Part shown: positions 33,187 through 42,623 of the stretch, piece after piece | Layout: each line of letters begins with the position of its first letter | How positions within the stretch are numbered: position 1 is the first letter of the stretch | Assembly (NCBI GenBank): GCA_040772305.1 | Contig: JAXGYK010000002.1 | Span: 434,001 to 498,000 of the forward strand | Reading direction: 5' to 3' | Length of the DNA: 64,000 nucleotides | DNA from: Mesolinea sp040772305 | GTDB lineage: Bacteria; Chloroflexota; Anaerolineae; Anaerolineales; Anaerolineaceae | Made by a program: the position numbers and the translations under genes | The notes under the pieces: model-generated | Told to the model about the DNA's origin: nothing | Databases searched by the model: none | Seen by the model: the letters and a program-made list of their open reading frames with translations, nothing else

Positions 33187-35382
33187 ATGTCATTCAATAA
33201 TTTTCTAGATACGCTCCCAGATCAATTTAACGATAGGGACAGGGAAAAGTTTTCTGAAGCGTATGCCATTGCAGAAACAGCGCATGCAGGCCAGACGCGA
33301 GCATCTGGCCTGCCTTATCTTACCCATTGCCTTGGTGTAGCTGGCATTCTTGTAGAAATGCAAGCTTCTACGAATATGATCATTGCTGGCATTTTGCATG
33401 ATGTATTGATAGACAGCAAGATTAAACCTGAAACGATTCAAAGCAAGTTTGGAAACACGGTTGCCCATTATGTGGAGGATCTTACTCGTATTACCAGCTT
33501 GCCGCAGCTTCATCGTGCAGATCAGCACGAAGACGAACGTCAACCTTTGCCACCCTCCGATGAAATTCCTGATAGCCGTAAAGCAGACCTAATTGCTGAA
33601 ACTCTGCGTAAAATGCTCCTGGCTATTGGGGATGATGTGCGGGTGGTGATTATCAAACTTGCGGATCGTCTGGATAATTTGCGTTCAATAGAATATTTGC
33701 CGCTCGATCGCCAAAAAAAGATTGCTCAGGAAACATTAGACATTTTTGCCCCATTGGCAAATCGCCTGGGTATCTGGCAAATCAAGTGGGAAATGGAAGA
33801 CCTAGCTTTTAGGTACAGCAATCCTGAAAAGTATAGTGAGATTGCCAACCAGCTTGAAATGCGGCGCAATGAACGGGAAGAGGAAATAAGCGGAATCATT
33901 ACAAATCTGGAACAACTGCTAGAGTCAGCAGAGGTTGAGGCCAAGGTGAGCGGACGGCCTAAGCACATTTATTCCATTTTTCGTAAGATGAAGCGCAAAG
34001 GCCAGTCCTTCGAATCTATCCGCGATTTGCGTGCTGTAAGACTTATCGTCAACGACGAAGGCTCCTGCTATAAAGTTTTGGGAATTGTGCACATGCACTT
34101 TACCCCTATTCCTGGTGAGTTCGATGACTACATTGCAAACGCCAAACCAAACAATTATCAGTCCCTGCATACTGCTGTAGTCTATAGCGATGGAAAACCA
34201 CTGGAAATCCAAATTCGCACACCTGAAATGCATCAGAATGCCGAGTATGGCGTAGCAGCTCACTGGCGCTATAAAGAAACCGATGCTCGTATGACTAATG
34301 ATTATGAGCAAAAAGTTACAGCTATGCGAAGCCTTTTGGCTTGGAGCCAAGAAGTTGACGATAGCAATGAAATGCTAGACGGCCTGCGCTCAGACCCATT
34401 TAGGGATAAAGTGTATGCTCTTACTCCTAAGGGAGATGTTGTCGAACTTCCCTTAGGCGCAACACCAATTGATTTTGCCTATCAGGTTCACACTCAAATC
34501 GGGCATCGCTGCCGAGGCGCTAAAGTGAACGGAAAGCTGGTAACCCTGGATTACACCTTGCAGACGGGTGATCAGGTAGAGGTACTAACGACCAGTAAAG
34601 GTGGCCCCAGCAGAGATTGGCTGAACAGCAGCTTAGGGATGGTCAAATCCTCTCGTTCGCGCACGAAGATCAAACAGTGGTTCAAGCAACAAGACCGGCA
34701 GTACAACCTGGAACATGGCAAAGCTGCTCTGGAACGGGAGTTTAAACGCCTTAACCTCACAAGCGTGGATCTCGACGTTTTGCTTGAATCCTTCAATGTG
34801 CGCAGCATCGAAGACTTATACGTAGGCATAGGTTTTGGCGACATTACCATGGGTCGTGTAATCAACAAAGTTTCCGAACTGCAGAAAAGTGGTGCCGAAG
34901 AAGCTTTGTTGATTCCTACTGGCTTTACCAAGCCGGCACCCGGGAGTTCGGTAATGGTTAATGGTTTAAAGGGACTGGCAACTACGCCGGCGCGCTGCTG
35001 CAACCCAATGCCAGGTGACGAAATTATTGGTTACGTTTCCCGCGGACGCGGAGTAACCATTCATCGTATTGATTGTCCCAATATTTTACGTGTACAGGAT
35101 CCAGAGCGTTTGATACAGGTGAATTGGGCCAGTCCGGAAAAGACATACCCGGTGGCCTTACAGCTTTCCGCTTATGACCGCCAAGGTCTAATGACAGATA
35201 TTTCGACGGTGCTATCCAGTGAGAATGTACGCTTGGTAGACCTTTCTATGCAGACGAGACAACATTTAGTAAAGGTGAACTTGGTTCTGGAAGTGAGTGG
35301 TATTAGTCAATTAAGCCGTATATTAACCCGCCTTGAAAACCTTCCAAATGTCATTGAGGCAACCCGCAGCAAACCGGGTTAA
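33187..35382 (+). CDS. relA: RelA/SpoT-family ppGpp synthetase
   Basis: A 731-residue stringent-response enzyme: HD domain (about 25-175), synthetase (230-350), TGS (about 395-455), a Cys/His region (PARCCNPMPGDEIIG) and C-terminal ACT. The synthetase has RAVRLIV, EFDDYIANAKPNNYQSLHT and EIQIRT. EFDD (311-314) is the EXDD motif of monofunctional RelA rather than RXKD of bifunctional Rel. The HD site reads HDVLID (71-76): the Glu of HDxxED is Ile75. Both point to a synthetase with little or no hydrolase activity. A TACAAT lies 11 nt before the start, and no ribosome-binding site is clear. No SpoT-like hydrolase in the window. Confidence 0.93.
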   Translation: MSFNNFLDTLPDQFNDRDREKFSEAYAIAETAHAGQTRASGLPYLTHCLGVAGILVEMQASTNMIIAGILHDVLIDSKIKPETIQSKFGNTVAHYVEDLTRITSLPQLHRADQHEDERQPLPPSDEIPDSRKADLIAETLRKMLLAIGDDVRVVIIKLADRLDNLRSIEYLPLDRQKKIAQETLDIFAPLANRLGIWQIKWEMEDLAFRYSNPEKYSEIANQLEMRRNEREEEISGIITNLEQLLESAEVEAKVSGRPKHIYSIFRKMKRKGQSFESIRDLRAVRLIVNDEGSCYKVLGIVHMHFTPIPGEFDDYIANAKPNNYQSLHTAVVYSDGKPLEIQIRTPEMHQNAEYGVAAHWRYKETDARMTNDYEQKVTAMRSLLAWSQEVDDSNEMLDGLRSDPFRDKVYALTPKGDVVELPLGATPIDFAYQVHTQIGHRCRGAKVNGKLVTLDYTLQTGDQVEVLTTSKGGPSRDWLNSSLGMVKSSRSRTKIKQWFKQQDRQYNLEHGKAALEREFKRLNLTSVDLDVLLESFNVRSIEDLYVGIGFGDITMGRVINKVSELQKSGAEEALLIPTGFTKPAPGSSVMVNGLKGLATTPARCCNPMPGDEIIGYVSRGRGVTIHRIDCPNILRVQDPERLIQVNWASPEKTYPVALQLSAYDRQGLMTDISTVLSSENVRLVDLSMQTRQHLVKVNLVLEVSGISQLSRILTRLENLPNVIEATRSKPG

Positions 35383-35453
35383 CTGATGCACCTTTACGGT
35401 TACTGGCCTCTAAGGTAAAATGCCTGCGAAATCCTGGAGAAATGGAGTCGACT

Positions 35454-35705
35454 ATGCCAAAGATCAGATGCCACTATTTGGACTGCCTCTTTTTAGATGA
35501 GCGGTATTGTTCCGCTGCAGCAATCGAATTAAACCCAGACGCAGGCTGTCTTACCTTTACGCCAAACGAGGAAGCTGATGCGGGAAGTTGGGATGACGAT
35601 GAAGAACTGGAAGAATGGGACGAAATGTCTCAGGATGAAGATGCCGATGACCTCTGGGCCAGTGACGACGACCCAGACGACGATGATGATACGGATGATT
35701 ATTGA
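35454..35705 (+). CDS. small Cys-rich protein with acidic tail
   Basis: An 83-residue protein. The first 36 residues have four Cys in the arrangement CHYLDC-x(n)-YCSAAAIELNPDAGC, consistent with a small metal-binding knuckle; the remainder is nearly all Asp, Glu, Trp and Ser, ending in a long Asp run. An ATG at 35442 is in frame, but GGAG inside 35443-35447 serves the ATG at 35454. It lies 70 nt after relA. The acidic tail could mimic nucleic acid or bind a basic partner; function unknown. Confidence 0.65.
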   Translation: MPKIRCHYLDCLFLDERYCSAAAIELNPDAGCLTFTPNEEADAGSWDDDEELEEWDEMSQDEDADDLWASDDDPDDDDDTDDY

Positions 35706-35773
35706 AGATCATAGAGTGAAAGGTCTTGTGCTTTCTCAAATTTGATAGCCACCTTTTACAGTAAGGATAAAAA

Positions 35774-36259
35774 ATGGAAGCTCGAAAACCAATGCTTGCT
35801 ATTAACTATCATCTTGAACCTTATTTTCGCAAGGAGCTGCTTCAGGACGTGTTCGGGAGACTGGCCGATTTATCACCGGAATCCCGTGCGGACGCTCTTG
35901 CAGCTGTTAAGAAAACAGTACGGGTAAGCGGTTTTCGTAACCCCATGCAGGCACCTGCTACTATCTTGAATAAACGGGTTGAAGAGGCCTTTGAGAAGGA
36001 CAATACTCTTGCCACTGCCCTTTTACTTGCTTGGAAAGAGCTGTATGCAGATGCTGCTTCACTGTTGACCCCTGTACTGCAAGAGCTTGGCTTTGCTTTA
36101 AATGCTGAAGACAAACTTACATTCTCTGTCGGTTGGCCAGATGAAATCGACTACAAAAGCTTGGCAGAAAAGGTACTGACTGCCCAGCCTGCTATCGGTC
36201 TTGATCAGGACCAGATTGCTTTACTTACAATTTTGCTTAGCATGCAATTACCTGAGTAA
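35774..36259 (+). CDS. conserved hypothetical
   Basis: A 161-residue, helix-rich soluble protein without a recognised family. It contains RKELLQDVFGRLADLSPESRADALAAVKKTV and a central FRNPMQAPATILNKRVEEAF, then a helical C-terminus. AAGGA precedes the ATG. It lies 19 nt before the Asp23-like gene (GTG start) and belongs to the relA to murA run. A role linked to that run is only inferred. Confidence 0.65.
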   Translation: MEARKPMLAINYHLEPYFRKELLQDVFGRLADLSPESRADALAAVKKTVRVSGFRNPMQAPATILNKRVEEAFEKDNTLATALLLAWKELYADAASLLTPVLQELGFALNAEDKLTFSVGWPDEIDYKSLAEKVLTAQPAIGLDQDQIALLTILLSMQLPE

Positions 36260-36278
36260 TAAGCCAGAAAGGAAAACT

Positions 36279-36617
36279 GTGGAAACAGATAACACCGGCA
36301 CAACCACGATTGCACCTAGTGTTTTAAATAGTATCGTTCGCCTGACAACCCTTGAGGTTCCCGGTGTAAGCCGCATGGCAACTACTGTGAAACCTGTAAC
36401 CATCATCGCAAAACGGCACGATGGTGAAGGTGTGAAAGTATTGGTGGAAAATGAACGTATTTACATTGATGTCTATGTGGTTTTGAAGGCGAAGGACAAC
36501 GTTCGCCTGGTTGGGGAAGAGATCCAGGCAAAAGTGAAACGGGCGATTTCCCAAATGGTTGGCATGGAAGTTGCCTACATCAATGTGCACATCACAGATA
36601 TTGACCTAGAGGCCTAA
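36279..36617 (+). CDS. Asp23/Gls24 family envelope-stress protein
   Basis: A 112-residue protein of the Asp23 (DUF322) family, found in many bacteria next to nusB. Matching blocks: TTTIAPSVLNSIVRLTTLEVPGVSRM, VENERIYIDVYVVLKAKDNVRLVGEEIQAKVKRAISQMVG and EVAYINVHITDIDL. The start codon is GTG with AGGA 6 nt upstream. It lies 5 nt before nusB, the usual neighbourhood. The function of the family is linked to cell-envelope homeostasis and is poorly defined. Confidence 0.9.
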   Translation: METDNTGTTTIAPSVLNSIVRLTTLEVPGVSRMATTVKPVTIIAKRHDGEGVKVLVENERIYIDVYVVLKAKDNVRLVGEEIQAKVKRAISQMVGMEVAYINVHITDIDLEA

Positions 36618-36622
36618 AACCA

Positions 36623-37054
36623 ATGAAGTCACGCACCAAAGCCCGCTTCGTAGCCTTACAAACGCTCTACGAAGTGGATCTTACTGATCATCCTACGGGT
36701 GTAGTTTTAGCTGACCGCGCTGAGGAACAGGGACTAGACCAGGCTTTGTACGCGTTTGCTCAGTTACTCGTGAATGGTGTGCTTGAAAATGCAAAGAAAC
36801 TGGATCAGGCTATCGCTGCGCATGCACCGGAATGGCCCTTGGACCAGGTAGCAGTGATCGATCGCAATATTCTGCGCTTGGCACTTTGGGAAGTAGCCGT
36901 TTATAAAAAAACGCCCTTAAAGGTTGGAATCAATGAAGCTGTGGAGTTAGCTAAGGCATTTGGAACTGATAGTTCGCCACGTTTCATTAATGGGGTCTTA
37001 GGCTCATTGGCTGAAAACATGGAAAAAGTATCCAATGCCATTGCAAAAAGATAA
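36623..37054 (+). CDS. nusB: transcription antitermination factor NusB
   Basis: A 143-residue all-helical factor that binds boxA RNA with S10 and aids rRNA transcription. Visible: the N-terminal KARFVALQTLYEVDL, VAVIDRNILRLALWEV and the typical C-terminus PLKVGINEAVELAKAFGTDSSPRFINGVLG. GAGG precedes the ATG. The last 20 bases overlap the next gene's start. Confidence 0.97.
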   Translation: MKSRTKARFVALQTLYEVDLTDHPTGVVLADRAEEQGLDQALYAFAQLLVNGVLENAKKLDQAIAAHAPEWPLDQVAVIDRNILRLALWEVAVYKKTPLKVGINEAVELAKAFGTDSSPRFINGVLGSLAENMEKVSNAIAKR

Positions 37055-39485
37055 ATTGAGAACCAGAAAAAGGTCTTTTTGGTCACAAGTCCTGCTGGTT
37101 TTTCTGTCTTTAATCTTGACGGGGTGCGGATTACGTGTCTTCCCAGGCAACCGTAATATTACCCAGCCTGAACTTGAATTTCCCCGTCGTATCGAAGCAC
37201 TTCAATTCGTTTCTGTCAATTTTAATGTCAAGATTCTCCAGGGTTCCCAAGACGGCCTTCAGTTTGCACTAGAGTTATTGGATGATCTTACAGGCTTACC
37301 TGAAGACTCTTCGCATATTCCAATGAACCCTGTTGGCGATGGGGTTTATACAGCCACAGTAAATTTGCCCCTGGGCTCAAATGTCTACTATCGCTATATC
37401 CGCGAACTGCCTGCCCCTTCTACAGAAGTGGACGCTTTGGGAAACAAGATTCAATACCGTGTTGGCACAGTGTATCAGGGAACAAACTTAAACGATTTGA
37501 TTTTGGGTTGGGAGGATGCACCTTACTCTGGTCCGCTTGGTCTAGTACGCGGTATGGTGATCGACGCTGACAATGATCAGCCGTTGGCAGACGTCTTGGT
37601 CAGCATCGCAGGAATGCATGCCTTGAGTGATGCTACCGGACGCTTCTTTTTTGACCAGCTGCCAGTCGGAGTTCACAATCTGACCGCTCTTAGTCTGGAT
37701 GGAAGCCACCAGAGTTTCCAGCAGGAGGTAAATGTACAGGAAGGAGGCAGCGGAACAGCTGCAATCTTCTTTATGAACGCCTTACCTCCGGTGAAACTTA
37801 CTTTTCTTGTCAAAGTACCTGACGATGCAGCAGGCGCAGCATTGCGAATGGCTGGCAATCTTAGCCAGTTAGGCAGATCGTTTGCTGAGGATGGCAGTTT
37901 GCGCAGTTTACCTGCAAGGATGCCTGAGCTCGAGAAACGTAAGGATGGACGTTACCAGATTGAACTTTTGCTGTATGCAGGAAATGATTTGCGATATAAG
38001 TACAGTTTGGGAGATGCTGTCTTAAATGCAGAGCGGAATGAGAACGGCCTTTATGCAGTTCGCCGGTTTATTGTTCCCAATCGTGATATGACAATCCGAG
38101 ATGAAGTTGAAAGCTGGCGTGTGGCAGATGTAGAGCCGACAGTCCTGCAGGTAAGCACCCCGCCTGAAACACCCCCTGAAGAAACCATCTGGCTTCAGTT
38201 CCATCAAGGTGGTCTAAACACTCTGGTACCTGCCTGGCATATAGGGGAAGGTAATTGGATTTACCTGGTATTTGGGAGTCCCGAAGAACAGAGCAAGTTC
38301 TCCTATACAGTTTGCCGAAATACAGAATGTGATGTTGCCTATGATCCAGTGAGTAAGGAGGCTCCTTATCAGGTTGTTCCGGGTAACCCCGCTGCAAATT
38401 TGCATACGGTTTCAGGCTGGAATGCCTGGGAACCGCTTGCAGATAGCCTTTATTCCAACCAAGGTATTCAGATCTTAAGCGGAGAGCGCTTGTCAGGCGT
38501 GGAACTCCTGCCTGAATACCGTTCTGTTTGGTTCCCAAACTATCAATCTTCGCTGGAATCTATCGGTGAAATGGGTTTCAACTGGCTGATTTTGAGACCA
38601 GCCTGGAAAGTAAGCGTCCAGAGCGAAGCTCCTGCTATCTTCCCTCAGCCAGGCCAAAGCATGTCTGCTGATGAATTAGTCCAATTAATTGCGGCGGCAA
38701 AAGAGTTAGGGTTTAAAGTAGCCCTTTATCCCAGCCTGGATTATGGGGGCTCTACCTGGGATTGGTGGAACTCCACTGCACGCAGTAATGCCTGGTGGGA
38801 GCACTGGTTTCTTCACTACGATCGTTTTTTGCTGCATTTTCTCCAAATAGCCAACGATAACCAAGTGGATCAGTTTATTATTGGTGGTCCAGAGCTTGCC
38901 CCGGTATTTCCTGGAGCGATTGCTCAAGGAGATGAGGGCGGAGACACCCCGTCATATGTTGATGCAAGTTGGGCAGGCATCCTGGCCTTGGCCAAGGAGC
39001 ATTTTAGTGGGATGGTAATTTGGGCTGATGTCCTTGGCCCGGGGACTGTATCTGTTTTCGATTTCATGCAGGAGGCAGATGCATATTACATTAGCCTGCC
39101 TTGGTCAGGTGATACACCTGAAGCCTGGGGTATAGAGAATATGACTCGCCAGTTAGATGGGCCAGTCTGGGAGTTCAGTCAGGCTATGGCAAAACCGGTA
39201 TTTCTTGGGCTGCAAGCCGGTTCCATTGCTTATGGAGAATATTCTGGCAGTGAACCCTTGACTCCTTTTGATCCTGCATTTGGAAACGAGTATGTAAACC
39301 TTGAAGGTCAGCGTTTCTATTACGACTTGTACGGAAATGGTATTTGGGAAAGAACCTGGATAGCTGGAATGGCAAGTCAGGGTTTTTTCCCGGTTGTGAA
39401 GCTAACCGATTTCTCCTCGTCAATCTATGGCAAACCAGCTATGGATATTATGTGGTACCTAAACATGCTGCAATCGGCACAGTGA
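37035..39485 (+). CDS. glycosidase-like lipoprotein
   Basis: An 816-residue predicted secreted lipoprotein: basic N-terminus, hydrophobic SQVLLVFLSLILTGC with lipobox LTGC at Cys31. Following are beta domains (50-150), a carboxypeptidase-regulatory-like domain (about 175-250, GMVIDADNDQPLADVLVSIAG), a carbohydrate-binding-like segment (255-370), another beta region, and a C-terminal TIM-barrel-like domain (about 480-810; VELLPEYRSVWFPNYQ, NWLILRPAW, ALYPSLDYGGSTWDWWNS). The barrel resembles GH113/GTA-type glycosidases. Overlaps nusB by 20 bases, so it may be coupled. Probably acts on extracellular glycans; activity unproven. Confidence 0.78.
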   Translation: MPLQKDKLRTRKRSFWSQVLLVFLSLILTGCGLRVFPGNRNITQPELEFPRRIEALQFVSVNFNVKILQGSQDGLQFALELLDDLTGLPEDSSHIPMNPVGDGVYTATVNLPLGSNVYYRYIRELPAPSTEVDALGNKIQYRVGTVYQGTNLNDLILGWEDAPYSGPLGLVRGMVIDADNDQPLADVLVSIAGMHALSDATGRFFFDQLPVGVHNLTALSLDGSHQSFQQEVNVQEGGSGTAAIFFMNALPPVKLTFLVKVPDDAAGAALRMAGNLSQLGRSFAEDGSLRSLPARMPELEKRKDGRYQIELLLYAGNDLRYKYSLGDAVLNAERNENGLYAVRRFIVPNRDMTIRDEVESWRVADVEPTVLQVSTPPETPPEETIWLQFHQGGLNTLVPAWHIGEGNWIYLVFGSPEEQSKFSYTVCRNTECDVAYDPVSKEAPYQVVPGNPAANLHTVSGWNAWEPLADSLYSNQGIQILSGERLSGVELLPEYRSVWFPNYQSSLESIGEMGFNWLILRPAWKVSVQSEAPAIFPQPGQSMSADELVQLIAAAKELGFKVALYPSLDYGGSTWDWWNSTARSNAWWEHWFLHYDRFLLHFLQIANDNQVDQFIIGGPELAPVFPGAIAQGDEGGDTPSYVDASWAGILALAKEHFSGMVIWADVLGPGTVSVFDFMQEADAYYISLPWSGDTPEAWGIENMTRQLDGPVWEFSQAMAKPVFLGLQAGSIAYGEYSGSEPLTPFDPAFGNEYVNLEGQRFYYDLYGNGIWERTWIAGMASQGFFPVVKLTDFSSSIYGKPAMDIMWYLNMLQSAQ

Positions 39486-39601
39486 TGCAGGAGATGTGGC
39501 AGCGGGCATCCTTTGTACTAATAGAATATGCAAATGCATTGTTCTCTGGTAAAACGGCGAATCAGTAGTAGCCTGATTGTCCAGAAATATGTGGAGGTGT
39601 G

Positions 39602-40885
39602 ATGGATAAGTTTATTATTCGAGGAGGAAAACCCTTATCGGGGGAGATAACCCCTTCTGGAAATAAAAATGCTGCTCTGCCTTTGATGGCCGCAAGTCTG
39701 CTAACAGATGAGCCGTTGATATTACACAATATGCCCAATATTACTGATACGCAGACCATGATTCAACTGATGCGCAGTTTGGGCGTAAAAGTGCGTCAAA
39801 TTGGTACATCCAGCTCTTACGAGTTTATTGCAGACGATATTCACCCCTCTGATCTGGATCCAGACCTTTGTCGCAATATCCGCGCCTCAATTCTTCTGGC
39901 TGGCCCCATGGTAGCTCGGGCAGGCGAAATCTTTTTACCTCCTCCGGGCGGTGATGTTATTGGGCGCAGGAGGGTCGACACACATATTTTGGCGCTCAAA
40001 GCATTGGGAGCCAGTTTCGATTACTCCAATACCTTTAACTTTAAAGCCAATAAGCTTACCGGAGCCGATGTTCTTTTGGACGAAGCCAGCGTTACTGCTA
40101 CAGAGAATACGATTATGGCTGCAGTACGCGCTAAAGGGCATACAGTTATTCGCAATGCCGCTTCGGAACCGCATATTCAAGAACTTTGTCATATGCTCAA
40201 TCGCATGGGTGCCGATATACGAAATATTGGCTCGAATACACTGGTGATCAATGGTGTTGACTCCTTACACGGTACAGAATTCACCATTGGCCCGGATTAT
40301 CTGGAAGTAATCAGCTTCCTTGGTGCTGCTGTTGTAACTCGCGGTGAATTGCGGATCAAGAATGCTGGTGTTGAGCATTTAGGGATGATCCAGTTAGTGT
40401 TGCGACGCTTAGGCGTGGACTTTCTCTTCCTTGACGATGACATTTTAGTAGGCAGTAACCAACGCCTGGTAATAGAACCTGATTTAGGAAATGCTATTCC
40501 TGAAATTAGCGTAATGCCCTGGCCGGCCTTCCCCACCGACCTGATGAGTATTGCAATCGTTATCGCTACACAATCCAACGGATCAATCCTCTTCCACGAC
40601 TGGATGTATCCCAGCCGGATGTACTTTACCGATAAATTGGTTTCAATGGGTGCTCAAATTGTTCTCTGCGACCCCCATCGCTGTATTGTGCACGGACCTA
40701 CTCGGCTAAACGGTGAAAAGCTGGACTCGCCGGACATTCGCGCTGGTATTGCGCTTGTATTAGCGGCTCTATCTGCTCAGGGTACATCAGTAATTCGAAA
40801 TGTTGCTCAGATTGATCGCGGCTATGAAATGATTGACCTTAAACTACGCGCAATAGGCGCTGATATTGAGAGGTCTACTGATTGA
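39602..40885 (+). CDS. murA: UDP-GlcNAc 1-carboxyvinyltransferase, Asp-type
   Basis: Catalyses the first committed step of peptidoglycan synthesis (enolpyruvyl transfer from PEP to UDP-GlcNAc). 427 residues; Lys22 in PSGNKNAALP and FPTDLMS are present. The catalytic loop reads PPPGGDVIGRRRVD, so the usual Cys115 of GGCxIGxRxVD is Asp118. Asp at this position is known in Mycobacterium and Chlamydia MurA and causes intrinsic fosfomycin resistance. GGAGG precedes ATG 39602; a GTG at 39599 is in frame but too close to the ribosome-binding site. A decayed IS element follows the stop by 6 bases. Confidence 0.96.
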   Translation: MDKFIIRGGKPLSGEITPSGNKNAALPLMAASLLTDEPLILHNMPNITDTQTMIQLMRSLGVKVRQIGTSSSYEFIADDIHPSDLDPDLCRNIRASILLAGPMVARAGEIFLPPPGGDVIGRRRVDTHILALKALGASFDYSNTFNFKANKLTGADVLLDEASVTATENTIMAAVRAKGHTVIRNAASEPHIQELCHMLNRMGADIRNIGSNTLVINGVDSLHGTEFTIGPDYLEVISFLGAAVVTRGELRIKNAGVEHLGMIQLVLRRLGVDFLFLDDDILVGSNQRLVIEPDLGNAIPEISVMPWPAFPTDLMSIAIVIATQSNGSILFHDWMYPSRMYFTDKLVSMGAQIVLCDPHRCIVHGPTRLNGEKLDSPDIRAGIALVLAALSAQGTSVIRNVAQIDRGYEMIDLKLRAIGADIERSTD

Positions 40886-40891
40886 GAAAAA

Positions 40892-40916
40892 GAGGCTGTC
40901 CAAAAAGGGCAGCCTC
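40892..40916 (+). repeat. left terminal inverted repeat / hairpin of IS1182-like element
   Basis: GAGGCTGTCC then GGGCAGCCTC form a hairpin just after murA. It may serve as the murA terminator. Confidence 0.65.
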
Positions 40917-40947
40917 TGTCATCATAAAAATAATGAAAAGAGAGTTG

Positions 40948-42545
40948 CTATGCAGCAGCAAGCTTAGCAATATTATGAGAAACACAGAGAATACCCCATT
41001 CTGTACTCACTTTCTCTAATCCTCTCAATATAAACCTTCGAAATCCCCAGTTTTGCTTCAATCTCCCAAATACCGCTTCCACTTCTACAGGCCTTTTAGA
41101 CCGGTACCTTCGTCCTTGTTCTGATTCCAATCTTTCACTGGCTGCTTGCCGATAGCGCTCCAACTCCGCTCCTATAGCTATCTGCCGGTTCCCTTTCCCT
41201 TTGCAACCATACTGCTCCTTGACCGGACATCCCGAACAATCAACACAATCCACTCTACTGCAATTCCGTTTGCTTCCATATCCACTCTCTTTCGTCGCTT
41301 CTCTTCTTTCTCAAACCTCAGTTTCTTCCCCTGCGGACACTCATATTCATCTGTTTCCTCTTGATAGACAAAAGCATCTGCACGATAATCTTCTTTTTGT
41401 AATTGCGTTTCAAAAGCTCATCATCAAAGCTCTTGTATTTGATATATGCTATCTTCTTCTCCTGCAACCAGGCATAGTTTTCTTCACAATGATCCCATAT
41501 CCGGCATCTGCTATCAAATCCTCCGGATACCTGCCCATGTGCTCATAGATCTTTTCAAGATGCGCTTGCATACACAGCGATCGTTCCGGACTGGCGATGC
41601 AAACTGTATCCAAGAATAAACTGCTTCTGTGTCCCCACTTGCACGTTGTATCCCGCTTTGACCAGCCATTTTTTCATCGCGTCTTCTTTCATGCGCATAA
41701 AGGTGGCGTCCCAATCTGTTTTACTAAAGCTGTTGCGTCCACTAAAGACTTCCTCATATGCTTCGGATTTCTTCATCCATTCAGAAAGTCTTTCTCTATC
41801 TTGTCTCTTGGCAGCTTTCAAAAAGTGCTTTGTTGATCTGCCTCTTCTTTTATACGCTGGTTGATCTTTTCCATCACCTCTTTCAGCTTCTCACTGTCTA
41901 TCTCTGGCCCTTCCCAAATTTCATTGAGATCTCGATCCTCTTTGTGCTCTTCTTCTCTCAAGCTCGTCTATCCGTTAAGGCATTAGCTTTTTCCCAAGCT
42001 TCCCTTTCTGCGTTCGGGTGCTTTTTCGCCATACAAAACTGTATTTGTTCGCGTTCGCTTCTATCTTGGCCCCATCCACAAAATAGCTTTGCAGGTCAAT
42101 CATCCCCATCTCAAGCAGCTCTTTGATAATCCCATAGAATACTTCATCAATTACCGCTTTCATCACTTTCGCTCTAAACCTGTTGATCGTCCGAAAGTCC
42201 GGCCGGTTCATCCCACTCAGCCACATAAAGCTGAGGTTCTCTCTCAGGGCTTTGGCTATCTGACGCGATGTGTATATCCGCTGGGTATAGGCATAGATGA
42301 TCACTTTCAGGCATCTGAGGATCGTAGGCGCTATCCTCCTCTTTGTATTCTTGACCGCGATCATGCCGTCGATCTTCTATTTACCACAGCGATCACTAAG
42401 ATCTTTCAGCGATATCGGCTTTTACGCCTCGCAGGATATCATTTTACCACACGCACTAAGTGCCCTTCTGGGATCATCTCGTTGATGTCAGGTGGAAGCA
42501 GAAAGCTTTGTCCTTGTTGATAGTCTTTGAATACTTGTCTTTTCA
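40948..42545 (-). pseudogene. transposase pseudogene, IS1182 family
   Basis: Minus strand. The start is at about 42545 (MKRQVFKDYQQGQSFLLPPD), and the frame then breaks. The next piece (42364-41975) has IIYAYTQRIYTSRQIAKAL, PDFRTINRFRAKVMKAV and the first catalytic DGAKIEANANKYSFVW. Further pieces follow at 41821-41555 (AGYNVQVGTQKQFILGY) and 41253-40948, with Zn-like Cys (CSGCPVKEQYGC) and the C-terminal RLKQNWGFRRFILRGLEKV. At least four breaks separate them. No functional product is expected. Confidence 0.88.
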
Positions 42546-42568
42546 TCCCCCCATTATATTAAAGTTTT

Positions 42569-42598
42569 GAGGCTGTACCCACCTTTTGGGACAGCCTC
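42569..42598 (-). repeat. right terminal inverted repeat of IS1182-like element
   Basis: Reads GAGGCTGTCCCAAAAGG and onward on the minus strand, matching the left end in its first ten bases; itself partly self-complementary (GAGGCTGT with ACAGCCTC). It ends 25 bases from the trxA stop. Confidence 0.65.
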
Positions 42599-42623
42599 AA
42601 TTGTTTCAAAACTTAAAAACTTA

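Larger units (their letters stand above)
40892..42598 (-). mobile_element. decayed IS1182-type insertion sequence
   Basis: About 1.7 kb bounded by inverted ends: GAGGCTGTCC on the left and, on the opposite strand at the right, GAGGCTGTCCCAAAAGG. Its transposase frame is broken by several frameshifts and stops, so it is not active. No target duplication can be seen; it sits between murA and trxA. Confidence 0.85.
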
